Source: CAYNUJ01 sp964573255
GTDB taxonomy: Bacteria; Bacteroidota; Ignavibacteria; Ignavibacteriales; Melioribacteraceae
Assembly: GCA_964573255.1 (NCBI GenBank)
Contig: CAZNJB010000018.1
Location: 1-64,000 of the forward strand
Length of the DNA: 64,000 nucleotides
Reading direction: 5' to 3'
The position numbers and the translations under genes are program-made. The notes under the pieces were generated by a model. The model did not search any database, had not been told where the DNA came from, and saw nothing but the letters and a program-made list of their open reading frames with translations. Positions 35,176-44,850 of this stretch are shown piece after piece. Each line of letters opens with the position of its first letter. Within the stretch, counting starts at the first letter, position 1.

Positions 35176-35368
35176 ATTATTTTGTTTTTATTTGAAGATA
35201 ATGTTTGTGTTAAAATATTGTTTTAATACAGCGTTAATGCTTGGGTAAGCGTAAGGGCATCAGCTAAGTCATTTTTATCTATATAACTTTAGTTGAGTTT
35301 AATTAAAAATTTTGTTTTACCTTTAATGTATTGCAATTTTAATACACCATACTAATTGTTAACAAAAT

Positions 35369-35722
35369 CTATTCGGCTTTCCAGTCCATTAGCAGTTCAG
35401 GAGATGGTCCCGGTGGAGGTTTCGAAAAATCGATACCATGAAATTCGGAAATGCTGTTTTTGAACCATTGATCGAAAGGATGATCAGATGCAGCTAATTT
35501 TTGCATAAATTCAGTTTCACCTGGTCCTTTGTGTTGTACCACAGCCATAGGTCCGTTGGGTGTTTGTGCCAACCATACTTTATGACTAGTGAGATTCATT
35601 CTGGAATTAAATTCGGTGAACTCTTCCTTCTTGGAACTCATAATTTCTTTATTCCAAGCTTTCCAAGCTTCCAATGCGGTAGGTTTGATCGGTGCTATTA
35701 CTATTCCCATAGTAGTCTCCAT
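35369..35722 (-). CDS. Small conserved-looking protein of unknown function
   Basis: This 117-residue protein is not recognised with confidence. The segments 'VIAPIKPTALEAWKAWNKEI' and 'VWLAQTPNGPMAVVQHKGPG', followed by a Pro-rich C-terminus ('KPPPGPSPEL'), suggest a dimeric alpha-beta barrel fold. Such folds are seen in small cytoplasmic proteins that bind or turn over small ligands. It has no signal peptide. The ATG at 35722 could be replaced by one four residues downstream (35710). It is probably transcribed alone. Confidence 0.6.
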   Translation of the reverse strand: METTMGIVIAPIKPTALEAWKAWNKEIMSSKKEEFTEFNSRMNLTSHKVWLAQTPNGPMAVVQHKGPGETEFMQKLAASDHPFDQWFKNSISEFHGIDFSKPPPGPSPELLMDWKAE

Positions 35723-36283
35723 TTATTAATGATGTATAATTGAAGTTACTTAAAAGGGATATCAAATCCTATTATTTCAAGTTTTATTTTAGTTTTCGTA
35801 AACCTCAATCACTTTTTAGCTCTAAAGGTTATAAGAGGGGGGAATGATATTTGGAAATTCATGTAAAACAAAACAATAAATTTATAATGGGGGAAACAAA
35901 AATTATGGCTGAGAATTATTGCAAAGTGATTATTAGTTAAGCAGCATTTAAATATATTTGCTTGAACTAAGTTTTGTTAACAACTGGTGACACCAAAAAC
36001 TTAAGATCCAATTATGCGATTGGAGAAAAAATAAAAAAGAATTAAGTACATTGCCCAAACATAACCCCGAATTACATTTTCTTGGTTAGAATCTAAAAGT
36101 TAATATTATTTATTGGTTCAAACGATAGAGCCGTCATATCGGAGTAGTTGCTTGTTTATTCGATTTTTCCGAATACACAATCCGACTTAAAATTGAAATT
36201 AACTAATCGCACGAAACATTAAGAAGACTTTAATTCCTTTTACTCGTTCGTGACAACTGGATCTGCGTTAAAAAGAACTTTGA
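35723..36283. other. Non-coding gap of 561 bases
   Basis: No gene was found on either strand. The stretch is AT-rich with frequent stops in all frames. No tRNA shape, clear terminator or repeated element was seen. A purine-rich run near 35835-35843 and the segment around 35890 look like ribosome-binding sequence but lead only into a frame of about a dozen codons. Confidence 0.6.
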
Positions 36284-36922
36284 TTAAAGCTGCAATCCGA
36301 TTCTTAAATCCAAGGAGTTCGTATTAATTTTTAGATTTTCGTTTTTATATAATTCATTAAAATCTGAATCATATAAAAGCTCGATCAGCAGAGCAAATGA
36401 TGTTAAGTTTATTTCAGTTCCGGCACCAACTTTGAAACCAATTCTGTTCTTTTCATAATTTTCTTCTATTGTGTTAGCCTTCGCTAGAGAGAATACTTTA
36501 TTAATTTCGCGGTCTATTTTGGGACCGGCAATTATATACGGACTAACTGAGCCGAAATTCAACCGGAACTTTCCTAAAGTTGAAAAATTTATATAATCAA
36601 TTCTCGTATCCCAAGTAATAAATTTTCCTGTTCCATCAGGATCAATCGTAAATGTTTGTTCAAGCTCCTTCTTCATTCCTTTTTGTACATAATTTAATTC
36701 TACAATAATACTCAGATTCGGATTATTAAGAAGTTCGGCAAAAATTCCAATATTTAATCCTTTTCTATTGTCAGGATTAAAATTAACATTTAGGGCGGGG
36801 ATATATTTCCAATCCTGATGAGCAATTGTCGTTCCTAATTTAACTCCGTACCCTCTAACAATTTGAGCTTGAGTCGCAGCAATGAAAGTAAATAAAATCA
36901 ACGAAAAAAAGAATCTTTTCAT
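36284..36922 (-). CDS. Outer-membrane beta-barrel protein, PorT-like
   Basis: This 212-residue protein has a signal peptide at 1-19 ending 'ATQAQ'. The rest alternates amphipathic strands with polar loops, for example 'GYGVKLGTTIAHQDW' and 'RIGFKVGAGTEINL', and ends 'LRIGLQL'. This pattern fits the small eight- to ten-strand barrels common in Bacteroidota (outer membrane protein beta-barrel domain, PorT-like). The function is unknown. The gene stands alone between two long non-coding gaps. Confidence 0.78.
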   Translation of the reverse strand: MKRFFFSLILFTFIAATQAQIVRGYGVKLGTTIAHQDWKYIPALNVNFNPDNRKGLNIGIFAELLNNPNLSIIVELNYVQKGMKKELEQTFTIDPDGTGKFITWDTRIDYINFSTLGKFRLNFGSVSPYIIAGPKIDREINKVFSLAKANTIEENYEKNRIGFKVGAGTEINLTSFALLIELLYDSDFNELYKNENLKINTNSLDLRIGLQL

Positions 36923-37370
36923 AATTATTTCCTCATTTATTTTTAATTGCGCAGTATCTGTGAGTCAGCACATATTTAAACTGAACTCAGATATTTTCTT
37001 TGTTCAATCACTCGCTAACCCAGGAGTACCCAAATATAACCCAAACCCTACGACAAAGAATATTGAAATCCGAAGCACATTTAGGATCGATGCCTGCAGG
37101 GGATCTCATGTTGCCCGGATGCATTAATTACTAATGAAGCCGTGGCTTTGCAAAATGCTATAATACATTTTGCTAACAATAAAATATTAATGATTTTAAG
37201 CGGTTAAAATCATTAATATCATTTAATTTTGCAATAATTATTATCTCATAAATGAAGTTTATAAGATTATTTCGGGATAGCAGATCTAAGAAATCCAGTT
37301 TTTATTTATTCAGATCTATTGGAACAAAAAAAGAAAAATATTTATGAATAAATATATCAAAGAGAAAATC
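36923..37370. other. Non-coding gap with several hairpins
   Basis: No gene is supported in these 448 bases; a plus-strand frame crossing the start is judged a chance ORF. Three inverted repeats occur. An imperfect stem lies at 36956-36992. GCAAAATG at 37150-37157 pairs with CATTTTGC at 37166-37173. The strongest is a perfect 16-bp stem (37184-37199 with 37204-37219) and a GCGG loop. The last two lie downstream of the minus-strand aminopeptidase gene and may end its transcript, although no long T-run follows. Confidence 0.65.
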
Positions 37371-38333
37371 TCAAACCAACAATTTCCCTTTTTTCATTAT
37401 CTGTTTATTGTCGAACCAAATATCCGGCTTTTTAATTACGCCGTCAATATGAATTCCAACACTCACTTTTCCGCCCATTGAGAGGTTATTTCCCAAAGCT
37501 ATATGCGCTGTGCCGAGAACTTTCTCATCTTCCAATATCAGTCCGCTAAGTTTCACTTTATCGTTGGTTCCAATACCAATTTCTGCAATATTTCTTCCTT
37601 TTTTCCCGAAAGGTTCCAACATTTTAATAAGTTTTCTTGCGGATTTACCACCGGTTATTTCAGTTGCGTAGCCCTTCTCAACTTTAATTTTTATTGATTC
37701 ACCTTCCATTTTACCTATTCCCGCCATAGAGCCGTCAACAACAAAAACACCGTTAGTAGTACCTTCTAGTGGCGCTGCAAACGCTTCGCCTGTAGGGAGG
37801 TTGCCGCTTTCACCTTTTTTATGATAAAGACCTTTACTCGGTATGGTAACTCGTCCGGAAATATCCATCTCTATATCTGTACCGGCATCAGAAGTGATTC
37901 TAACAATTTTGGTTTTATCCATTAATTTGGAAAGCTTTATTGTCAGAGCGGCTATTTTATTATAATCAGCGTTTAATCCTCGTATCATTATCTCTTTGGT
38001 TATTCCCGGAAATGTTGCAATTCTCGACCCGAGTGCAGAAGCAGCTCTTCTGGCATCTGTATGAGTTAAAGATTTAGCAGTTGGACACATTACCACAGGA
38101 AACATTTTCATCAATTCAGCAATTTCTTTAGGCGGTTCTTCGCCGTTTACTTTTCGTTCTTCCATTTCAACGTAAATAGCTTTATATCCTAATCGGAGTG
38201 CATTCTGATATAAATTCAATCCGATTTCACGCTTAATATTATCAGAGACAATTAATATGCTTTCTCTTTTTTTTACTCCCATACAATCGCGTATGGCAAT
38301 AATTGAAGCCTTATCTAATTTTGTTAGAGCCAT
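37371..38333 (-). CDS. M29-type aminopeptidase-like protein
   Basis: This 320-residue protein resembles the C-terminal part of leucyl aminopeptidase T (M29) enzymes. 'GNLPTGEAFAAPLEG', 'NIAEIGIGTN', 'LGTAHIALGNN' and 'VGIHIDGVIKKPDI' carry the Glu, His and Asp residues that bind two metals in this group. It is shorter than the typical 400-residue M29 protein and belongs to a compact subgroup. It probably releases N-terminal residues from peptides in the cytoplasm. It is separated from the next minus-strand gene by nine bases. Confidence 0.83.
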   Translation of the reverse strand: MALTKLDKASIIAIRDCMGVKKRESILIVSDNIKREIGLNLYQNALRLGYKAIYVEMEERKVNGEEPPKEIAELMKMFPVVMCPTAKSLTHTDARRAASALGSRIATFPGITKEIMIRGLNADYNKIAALTIKLSKLMDKTKIVRITSDAGTDIEMDISGRVTIPSKGLYHKKGESGNLPTGEAFAAPLEGTTNGVFVVDGSMAGIGKMEGESIKIKVEKGYATEITGGKSARKLIKMLEPFGKKGRNIAEIGIGTNDKVKLSGLILEDEKVLGTAHIALGNNLSMGGKVSVGIHIDGVIKKPDIWFDNKQIMKKGKLLV

Positions 38334-38342
38334 AGTTAACCT

Positions 38343-39077
38343 TTAAAATGGAATGCCTATATTAAGTTGAATTGTTGCTGAAATTTTTTTGCCGGAAAAC
38401 AGTGATTCACCTTTCGCAAGGGGAGAGAAAGGGTTTCCGTTTTCGTCCTCCAACTGGTCTACTTGGAATATATTGTAGCTCGCGGTTCCTTCAAGACTGA
38501 TATAATTCGGAATAATATGAATGATCAATCCTGAGGCGATATAATAACTAAGATCCACTTTAGCGCTTTCATATTTTACTTCGGAAATATTTTGGGAATT
38601 TTCCTTTCGCGAATGAACTACATCTACATCGAAAAATGTAATTCCTCCTTCGAGTAATTTAAGATCGAGAAAACTGAATATCGGAATCCCGAAATCTATT
38701 CCTAATCCCCAATAATTTAATTTAACCGAATATTTATCTACCCGGTTGATATCTGAGCTGATTTGTTGGAATTCCTGTTCCTGATTTGATATTTGATAAA
38801 ACCCTTTTGCCGAGACAAAATAATCATCAAATTGAGCGCGGAAAATGTTTGCACCGAATCTGTAGCCTTCAGCTCTTTTAAAATTGGGTACATCTCCCGT
38901 CAAATTATCCATATCAATCGATGAAGCTACATAATGATTGAAGTTTTGAGCATCGTACTCAACTAATGAATAACCTGCGAAAAATCCGGAGAGGCCCAAA
39001 CAGCTAAATCCACAAGTTTGTGCGTTTAATATTGACGCTCCGAAAATGAAGTATAGCAAGAAAGCAAATTTTTTCAT
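38343..39077 (-). CDS. Exported protein, probable outer-membrane barrel
   Basis: This 244-residue protein has a signal peptide at 1-19 ending 'ILNAQ'. The mature part alternates polar and aromatic residues in strand-like segments ('YSVKLNYWGLGIDFGIP', 'ISATIQLNIGIPF') and ends with Phe, which fits an outer-membrane barrel. A Cys pair near the mature start ('TCGFSC') is unusual. I do not recognise a family. It lies nine bases upstream of the aminopeptidase gene on the same strand. Confidence 0.65.
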   Translation of the reverse strand: MKKFAFLLYFIFGASILNAQTCGFSCLGLSGFFAGYSLVEYDAQNFNHYVASSIDMDNLTGDVPNFKRAEGYRFGANIFRAQFDDYFVSAKGFYQISNQEQEFQQISSDINRVDKYSVKLNYWGLGIDFGIPIFSFLDLKLLEGGITFFDVDVVHSRKENSQNISEVKYESAKVDLSYYIASGLIIHIIPNYISLEGTASYNIFQVDQLEDENGNPFSPLAKGESLFSGKKISATIQLNIGIPF

Positions 39078-39145
39078 AAAAGATTACAGTGTCATTTTTT
39101 CTGATATATAGTCATAAATATAATAAATAATGTTAAATAAATTCA

Positions 39146-39478
39146 TTATTCTTCTTTTTTATAAAGCATTATCAATTTATTTTTATAAAGTTGCTTAATA
39201 AAAAGCACAACTCTTTCTTCGGGTTTTTCGAAATCTTCACCCATTTCAGCTTTAAGTTTCTCGGCAATTTCCTGAATAGTGTTTTTGCCGGTGCATTGTT
39301 TCCAGACAAAAGAACCTATTTGATCGAAATCAATTTTCATTGGTTTGGTTGACCAGCGCTTAAAAATTGTTCTATCCAGCCAATTCAATTTTTGCTTGTA
39401 AAAATGAACTGTGACCAAACCGTCTTCTTCAACAAAATCACAATTTTGTTTTGGATATAAAATTAAATAATCATGCAT
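39146..39478 (-). CDS. PqqD-like protein
   Basis: The protein has 110 residues from the ATG at 39478, whose ATGCATGA context overlaps the MFS stop by eight bases; a start at 39535 would overlap far more. The C-terminal 70 residues ('MKIDFDQIGSFVWKQCTGKN', then 'IQEIAEKLKAEMG' and 'FIKQLYKNKLIML') match the PqqD winged-helix fold used as a precursor-peptide recognition element. No radical-SAM enzyme or precursor peptide is adjacent. It is coupled to the MFS gene, so a link to transport is possible. Its function is unknown. Confidence 0.75.
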   Translation of the reverse strand: MHDYLILYPKQNCDFVEEDGLVTVHFYKQKLNWLDRTIFKRWSTKPMKIDFDQIGSFVWKQCTGKNTIQEIAEKLKAEMGEDFEKPEERVVLFIKQLYKNKLIMLYKKEE

Positions 39479-40754
39479 TTCTAGATTCCTTTCCAATTCC
39501 TTTTTCCAAACCATGTCCTTTTGGGCCCATTTCACTTTTTCTTAACATATATGCAAAAAACAATCCGAAAAATCCTAAGGTTGAAAAAATCCACATCCCA
39601 GCAGTATACCCGCCCGTTAAATCATTTGTCCAGCCTATCAGGAAATTAAATCCGGCTAATCCTATATTCTGTGTCATTGTCATTAAACCATATGCAGTGC
39701 CCAATTTTTTCTCTTCAACAATAATTGCAACCGAAGGCCACATAACCGCCGGAATAAGTGCAAAAGAGAATCCCATCATTGCCATCGGAATGTATAGAGA
39801 TAGGTGGGTATAATTCATCAGCAAGTAAATGGGAATTAAAAGAATTGAGCCTATCATCATCATTAGAGATCGTTTGCCGATATAATCGGATAACAGACCG
39901 AACAAGGGTGATAGTACCATTGCGAATATTTTAATCATGCTGATAAGAAATCCGCCTTCACCTCTCGTTACACCATGAACATCTATGAAAAATTTTACAG
40001 CAAATGTTTCAAACGGAAAAATTGCTGAATAAAACGTTACGCAGAGCAGCACGATATACCAGTAAGAAGAACTGAAAGAAAAAATTTCTTTAAATCTAAA
40101 TTCATCCTGTTTAGGTACCGGACGCATTGAAAAATTCCTTTCTGCGTAAACATCCATTCCCCAATAAATAATAATCGATACAACCGAAAGTATTCCAGCA
40201 GCAACGGCTAAAAACAGAGGGGATTGCCAATTATCATATAAACTTTGTGCCCAGGTAGGGGAATTGAATGCGGTGAAGGATCCCAATCTTGCAATTGTAA
40301 GATTTACGCCGAATGCGAAGGAGAGTTGTTTCCCCTTAAACCATCTGCCTAAAACTGTTGTAATTGCAACTATCAGAGATTCAGCACCCAAGCCGAAAAC
40401 TAATCTGCCTATTGCCATCAGCATCAATTCGCCGCCGGAAAAGGCGGTTAATAACGCACCGATCATGCAAAGCAGGGCAAAAGTAAAAGAAGAAATTCTT
40501 GTGCCGAATTTATCTATTATTATTCCACCGATAAGAACGAGAAATATATTCGGAATGCTGTAAATACCCATCAACATTCCGATATCCGAATCGGTAAAAT
40601 TTAATTGTTTTGCTAAAACGTCGGCTAAAGGACTGATACTATCATAAATATAATAGTTGCCGAACATTGCTAGAGAAATAAAAATCAATATAACCCATCT
40701 AAATAGTGCGCTGGGTTCCGGTTTCTGAATTGCTGCAGAATTAGTGTTAATCAT
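39471..40754 (-). CDS. MFS transporter
   Basis: This 427-residue inner-membrane protein has twelve predicted segments and the MFS signature 'GGIIIDKFGTRISS' between segments 2 and 3. The second half repeats the pattern with 'GLLSDYIGKRSLMM'. The substrate group is not clear; nitrate, oxalate or organic-anion type MFS carriers look similar. It starts just after the terminator of the OPT gene, so it has its own promoter or depends on readthrough. It is translationally coupled to the PqqD-like gene. Confidence 0.9.
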   Translation of the reverse strand: MINTNSAAIQKPEPSALFRWVILIFISLAMFGNYYIYDSISPLADVLAKQLNFTDSDIGMLMGIYSIPNIFLVLIGGIIIDKFGTRISSFTFALLCMIGALLTAFSGGELMLMAIGRLVFGLGAESLIVAITTVLGRWFKGKQLSFAFGVNLTIARLGSFTAFNSPTWAQSLYDNWQSPLFLAVAAGILSVVSIIIYWGMDVYAERNFSMRPVPKQDEFRFKEIFSFSSSYWYIVLLCVTFYSAIFPFETFAVKFFIDVHGVTRGEGGFLISMIKIFAMVLSPLFGLLSDYIGKRSLMMMIGSILLIPIYLLMNYTHLSLYIPMAMMGFSFALIPAVMWPSVAIIVEEKKLGTAYGLMTMTQNIGLAGFNFLIGWTNDLTGGYTAGMWIFSTLGFFGLFFAYMLRKSEMGPKGHGLEKGIGKESRNA

Positions 40755-40777
40755 AAAATATTCCCGTAGAGAAAAAG

Positions 40778-40799
40778 AGGAGCCTGAAAACAGGCTCCT
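40778..40799 (-). terminator. Intrinsic terminator of the OPT transporter gene
   Basis: AGGAGCCTG at 40778-40786 and CAGGCTCCT at 40791-40799 form a perfect 9-bp stem with an AAAA loop. On the minus strand it is followed by CTTTTTC. It lies 18 bases after the OPT stop codon and 24 bases before the MFS start. Confidence 0.88.
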
Positions 40800-40816
40800 A
40801 AAAATATTTTAAATTT

Positions 40817-42805
40817 TTATTTTCCTTTCTTATTCGAAACTAATTCTTTGATTGGAATACGAATTAAAACGTATCCTAAAATTGCGATAATCAACACACC
40901 TAAAGTCCAATATCCCTCAAAATCTGGAGGGATACCAAAAATATTTTTCAAACTAATACCACCGGCAACAAAAGCAGCAAGTATAATTCCAACAAGCGCT
41001 TCACCTGCTACAAGTCCGGAGGCTAAGAGAAGTCCGGTGTTGTTTACTGTTTCTTTGTCATTTTCATTTTCAATGTATTTTTCAGCTGATTTGTCTACAA
41101 TATATTTTATCAAACCGCCGACAAAAATTGCAAATGTAGTATTAAAGGGTAAATACATACCAACGGAAATGAGCATCGGTGAGGGAGCTTCGATAAGGAT
41201 TAGCGCAATAGCGAAAAACATTCCAGCAATTACCAAAGGCCAAGCCATTTCACCGCCAACAATTCCTCTACTAATCATAGCCATCAATCCGGCTTGAGGA
41301 GCGGGTAAAGCATCACTTCCGATAACGTTTGCTTCGTGTAAAAGCATTATTGGCAGAACCATTATAGCCGCAGCAAAAACGACTCCAATTAATTCACCCA
41401 ATTCCATTTTCCAAGGTGTTCCGCCGAGTAATTGACCGACTTTCAAATCCTGCATCATGTCTCCGGCAACTCCCGCTACAACACAAACAACGGAAGCAAC
41501 GGCTAATGCTGCAATAACACCCGTGTCGCCTTTCATTCCTATAAGAACCATCAACACTGCCGCAATCAATAAAGTGCTGAGTGTTAAACCGGAGATTGGA
41601 TTGGAAGAACTGCCTATAATTCCAACCAAATAACCGGCAACTGCGGCAAACACAAATGCAGCTACAGCCATTACTGCAGCTGATACTAAAGCGGAACCGA
41701 AATTATGAGTAAATGCGTTGTAAAGGAAAATCATTGCGATGAATATTGCTCCGAGAGCTATCAACACTTTATCGAATGGCAAATCTTTTTCGGTTCTTTT
41801 CTCTACTACTTTACCGGCACCCTTTGCTAATTTTAAATCTTTAAATCCTTTTCCAATACCTTGAATTAAACTCTTTCTCATTGAAAATAGAGTATAAAAA
41901 GCTCCTACCAGCATTCCTCCAACGGCAATCGGTTTTACAGTTGCGTTGTATGCAGTTTTTGCTACTTGAACCCAATCGCCGCCTTTAGCAACGAGAGAAC
42001 TCAAATCGCCGTACATCAAAAATAGGACTATCGGCATTAGGAAAATCCAACCGAAAATACCACCGGAAAATGTAATAGCGGATAAGCGGAAACCGATTAT
42101 ATAACCGACACCGAGAAATGCCGGGGAAGCAGTGGGGCTTTCCACCAACATACCGCCTTTTTGTTTTACGGTTGCAACAATATCTCCGTTACCGTTCAAT
42201 AAATTTATTTTCGATAATCCGAATTGCCAAAATCCTTTTATGTTGTCTTTTATTAATGTAATGCCGTTAGGATTTTTAAATATTTCAATTATTGCTCCCA
42301 ATCCTAATGTTGCCATTACATATTTCGCTCCGGTTCTTCCTCCTTGTCCAGCTTTAACTATTTCCGTACAAGCTTGGGATTCCGGGAAGGGGAGAGTATT
42401 ATCTTCAACTAAAGTTTTTCTTAAAATTGTAATTAAAAGAACGCCGAGTATACCACCAACCAACATTAACAGCGTACTTTCCCAATAGTTGAATTCATCC
42501 CAAACGCCGCTAATTACGAATGCGGGAATCGTGAAAATTGCTCCTGCGGCTAATGCTTCACCAACCGAAGCAGTAGTTCTCGCAAGGTTCTCTTCTAAAA
42601 TATTTCCTTTGAATACTCTTAATACCGCCATTGCTATTACAGCAGCGGGAAATGTTGCGGCTACTGTCATACCAGCTTTTAACCCTAAGTATGCGTTTGC
42701 CGAACCGAGTATCATTGCTAAAATCACACCCAAAGCTAGAGATTTAAATGTAAGTTCCTTCATATTTTCTTCGGGTGGGACGAAAGGTTTGAATCCGTTA
42801 CTCAA
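40817..42805 (-). CDS. OPT-family oligopeptide transporter
   Basis: This 662-residue membrane protein belongs to the OPT family. 'SANAYLGLKAGMTVAATFPAA' near the start, 'EDNTLPFPESQACTEIVKAG' and 'GSSSNPISGLTLSTLL' are the family hallmarks. About 15-16 membrane segments are expected. Bacterial members are thought to import small peptides driven by the proton gradient; yellow-stripe-like relatives carry metal chelates. An insertion of about 50 residues with 'NGNGDIVATVKQKG' lies near 200-225. It is likely a single-gene transcript with a strong terminator. Confidence 0.93.
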   Translation of the reverse strand: MSNGFKPFVPPEENMKELTFKSLALGVILAMILGSANAYLGLKAGMTVAATFPAAVIAMAVLRVFKGNILEENLARTTASVGEALAAGAIFTIPAFVISGVWDEFNYWESTLLMLVGGILGVLLITILRKTLVEDNTLPFPESQACTEIVKAGQGGRTGAKYVMATLGLGAIIEIFKNPNGITLIKDNIKGFWQFGLSKINLLNGNGDIVATVKQKGGMLVESPTASPAFLGVGYIIGFRLSAITFSGGIFGWIFLMPIVLFLMYGDLSSLVAKGGDWVQVAKTAYNATVKPIAVGGMLVGAFYTLFSMRKSLIQGIGKGFKDLKLAKGAGKVVEKRTEKDLPFDKVLIALGAIFIAMIFLYNAFTHNFGSALVSAAVMAVAAFVFAAVAGYLVGIIGSSSNPISGLTLSTLLIAAVLMVLIGMKGDTGVIAALAVASVVCVVAGVAGDMMQDLKVGQLLGGTPWKMELGELIGVVFAAAIMVLPIMLLHEANVIGSDALPAPQAGLMAMISRGIVGGEMAWPLVIAGMFFAIALILIEAPSPMLISVGMYLPFNTTFAIFVGGLIKYIVDKSAEKYIENENDKETVNNTGLLLASGLVAGEALVGIILAAFVAGGISLKNIFGIPPDFEGYWTLGVLIIAILGYVLIRIPIKELVSNKKGK

Positions 42806-42883
42806 GTTTTATCCTCCTATATTTAATCAGATAGAAACAAAATCTAAATCAAAACTTGAATTTAGTTGATAATTATGGATTAT

Positions 42884-43681
42884 TCAAAATTTCATTTTTC
42901 TCATGCCGATATGGCAAATTGCGAAATCATATTTGACAGGATCGTTTTTATCGAATTTTTTTAAGTTTTCGGTTATTTCTTCCGCCATATTCCAACTTAC
43001 ATTTTTCCGTTTAGTTAATTTAAGTTGCTGGCATATTTTTGCAACGTGAGTATCTACCGGAATAACGAGCTTTTCCGGCGGAATTTCTTCCCAAAGACCG
43101 AAGTCCAATTCATCCTTTCTTATCATCCATCTGAGAAATAAATTCATTCGCTTGCAAGCGCTTCCTTTCAACGGATCAGGGAACATGAAACGTATTCCGT
43201 TCGTTATTTCCGAGTAATGTGCTGCTAATGAAAGCAAATTATTTGAAAAGAAAGAAAGGGTGGATTTTAAGTTCTTTTCTTTGGGAAAGTAATAGAGCAG
43301 GAAGAAATATTTTATGGAACCGTAGGAATTATAAATTTTGTCTAATACGAGAAAAAGCGTATGGATATCCGACCGGGTGAAAAATCTGTGCTTCAAATCC
43401 AGAGGGAAGTTTTTATTATTTGCAGAGTAATTACTAACAAACTCATACGGACTTTTATCCATAACGGAATGAATTTTGTCTAACGTTTTTATAATTTGTT
43501 TTACATTTCCGTAGGCAAAAACCGATGAAATAAATGAAGATATTTCAATATCGTACCAGTTTGTATAATTATGCGGAAATTCAAGCGGATCAGGATGAAT
43601 TTGGGATGCATCAAAATATTTATAATGGTAGTTTAATTTTTTCTTTAATGTATTTTCAGTTTTCGTTAATGCTCTTGCCAA
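42884..43681 (-). CDS. TIGR02757 (DUF2400) family protein
   Basis: This 265-residue protein matches the TIGR02757 family: 'DPLEFPHNYTNWYDIEISSFISSVFAYGNV'-type N-terminus (about 31-60), 'GSACKRMNLFLRWMIRKDELDFG' (about 172-194) and 'VIPVDTHVAKICQQLKLT' (about 206-223). The C-terminal half resembles helix-hairpin-helix DNA glycosylase folds, with an Asp in 'VDTHVAK', but the activity is not established. It is common in Bacteroidota. No partner gene is evident. It is followed upstream by a 259-base gap. Confidence 0.87.
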   Translation of the reverse strand: MARALTKTENTLKKKLNYHYKYFDASQIHPDPLEFPHNYTNWYDIEISSFISSVFAYGNVKQIIKTLDKIHSVMDKSPYEFVSNYSANNKNFPLDLKHRFFTRSDIHTLFLVLDKIYNSYGSIKYFFLLYYFPKEKNLKSTLSFFSNNLLSLAAHYSEITNGIRFMFPDPLKGSACKRMNLFLRWMIRKDELDFGLWEEIPPEKLVIPVDTHVAKICQQLKLTKRKNVSWNMAEEITENLKKFDKNDPVKYDFAICHIGMRKMKF

Positions 43682-43940
43682 ACCAATACCGATTATCTTG
43701 AAAGAATCATTCTATTGCTGTTAAACTATTTACTGATTATAACACTATAAAATAAATACCGTTGGAAAAAACATTCTGCTCTATTGTAACTTCTTTCTAT
43801 CCGGCTTGATTATTGTATCTTTTTCTGTTTTCACATTCCAACAAAGTAAATGTGTAATCTTAATTATAATTCTGCCGGTTTTAGAAATAATAAATGGAAT
43901 TGTTATTGAAGGATTATCTTTTATACTATAAAAACAGTTT

Positions 43941-44669
43941 TCATTGTTTTATACTATATGTATTTATCAAATGAAACATTTCCTTTATTGCTTTTTCGAG
44001 TCCGACAAAAAGAGCGTGAGAAATTACCGAATGCCCGATACTTACTTCGTCAATATCATCAACCGCAAGAAATTCCTTTATATTCTGGTAGTCCAGTCCA
44101 TGTCCGGCATTCACACCCAAACCCAATTTCTTTGCGTGTTTAGCTGCAATTCTAATTCTTTCCAATTCATCGAACATTTCTTCTTCCGTAGAAGCATTCG
44201 AATAAATTCCGGTATGAATTTCTATAAAATCAGCTTTTATATCGGCAGCTGCATCAATTTGATTGATATCTGGTTCAACAAAAAGGGAAACGGGAATATC
44301 GCTGGCATGCAATTGCTCAATTGCATCTCTGTAAATTTCAATATTGTCAATTACATTTATCCCGCCTTCGGTGGTTAGCTCCTGTCTTTTTTCAGGAACC
44401 AAAGTAGCCAATTCCGGCTGAATATCTTTGGCTATAGCCATTATATCAGGAGAAATAGCCATCTCAAGATCTAACTTGGTTGTAATCAATTCTCTTAACA
44501 ACCTAACGTCTCTTTCATTTATATGTCTTCTATCTTCACGCAAATGTACTACAATTCCGTCAATTCCATATTTTTCAGCCATCAAAGCAAAGGTAACCGG
44601 ATCGGGTTGTCCTTCGCCTCTGGCGTTCCTTACTGTAGCTACGTGATCAACATTTAATGAAAATTTCAT
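43941..44669 (-). CDS. pdxJ: Pyridoxine 5'-phosphate synthase
   Basis: This 242-residue enzyme condenses 3-amino-2-oxopropyl phosphate with deoxyxylulose 5-phosphate to give pyridoxine 5'-phosphate. 'LNVDHVATVRNARGEGQPDP' at the start, 'GIVVHLREDRRHI', 'LVPEKRQELTTEGG', 'IEIHTG' and 'NAGHGLDY' are clear PdxJ segments, including the conserved His and Glu of the active site. Length is normal. No other pdx gene is in the window. The gene is divergent from the PfkB-type kinase. Confidence 0.96.
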   Translation of the reverse strand: MKFSLNVDHVATVRNARGEGQPDPVTFALMAEKYGIDGIVVHLREDRRHINERDVRLLRELITTKLDLEMAISPDIMAIAKDIQPELATLVPEKRQELTTEGGINVIDNIEIYRDAIEQLHASDIPVSLFVEPDINQIDAAADIKADFIEIHTGIYSNASTEEEMFDELERIRIAAKHAKKLGLGVNAGHGLDYQNIKEFLAVDDIDEVSIGHSVISHALFVGLEKAIKEMFHLINTYSIKQ

Positions 44670-44850
44670 TTTAACACCAATATTTATTATCCATAAACTA
44701 AAATTAAGGTATAATTGGAAAAGAAAAAATAGTAAAAATATAATCTCTTTAAAGTTGCAAAGAATAATTTAGTTTTTTTTTATCTATTTTATTTATCATT
44801 AAATTTTGAAATCGATTTTTAATGAATAAACAATAAATAAGAGGTAAACA

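Noticed and set aside
35880..35940. Short frame of about 12 codons after a purine-rich stretch in the 561-base gap
   Set aside because: It is too short to separate from chance and has no conserved feature that can be judged from this sequence alone.
36882..37127. 81-codon plus-strand ORF overlapping the PorT-like gene start
   Set aside because: It begins inside the signal-peptide region of the opposite gene, and its composition and lack of a Shine-Dalgarno argue against coding.
40848..41297. 149-codon plus-strand ORF opposite the OPT transporter
   Set aside because: It lies wholly within the strongly supported OPT gene and has no recognisable domain.
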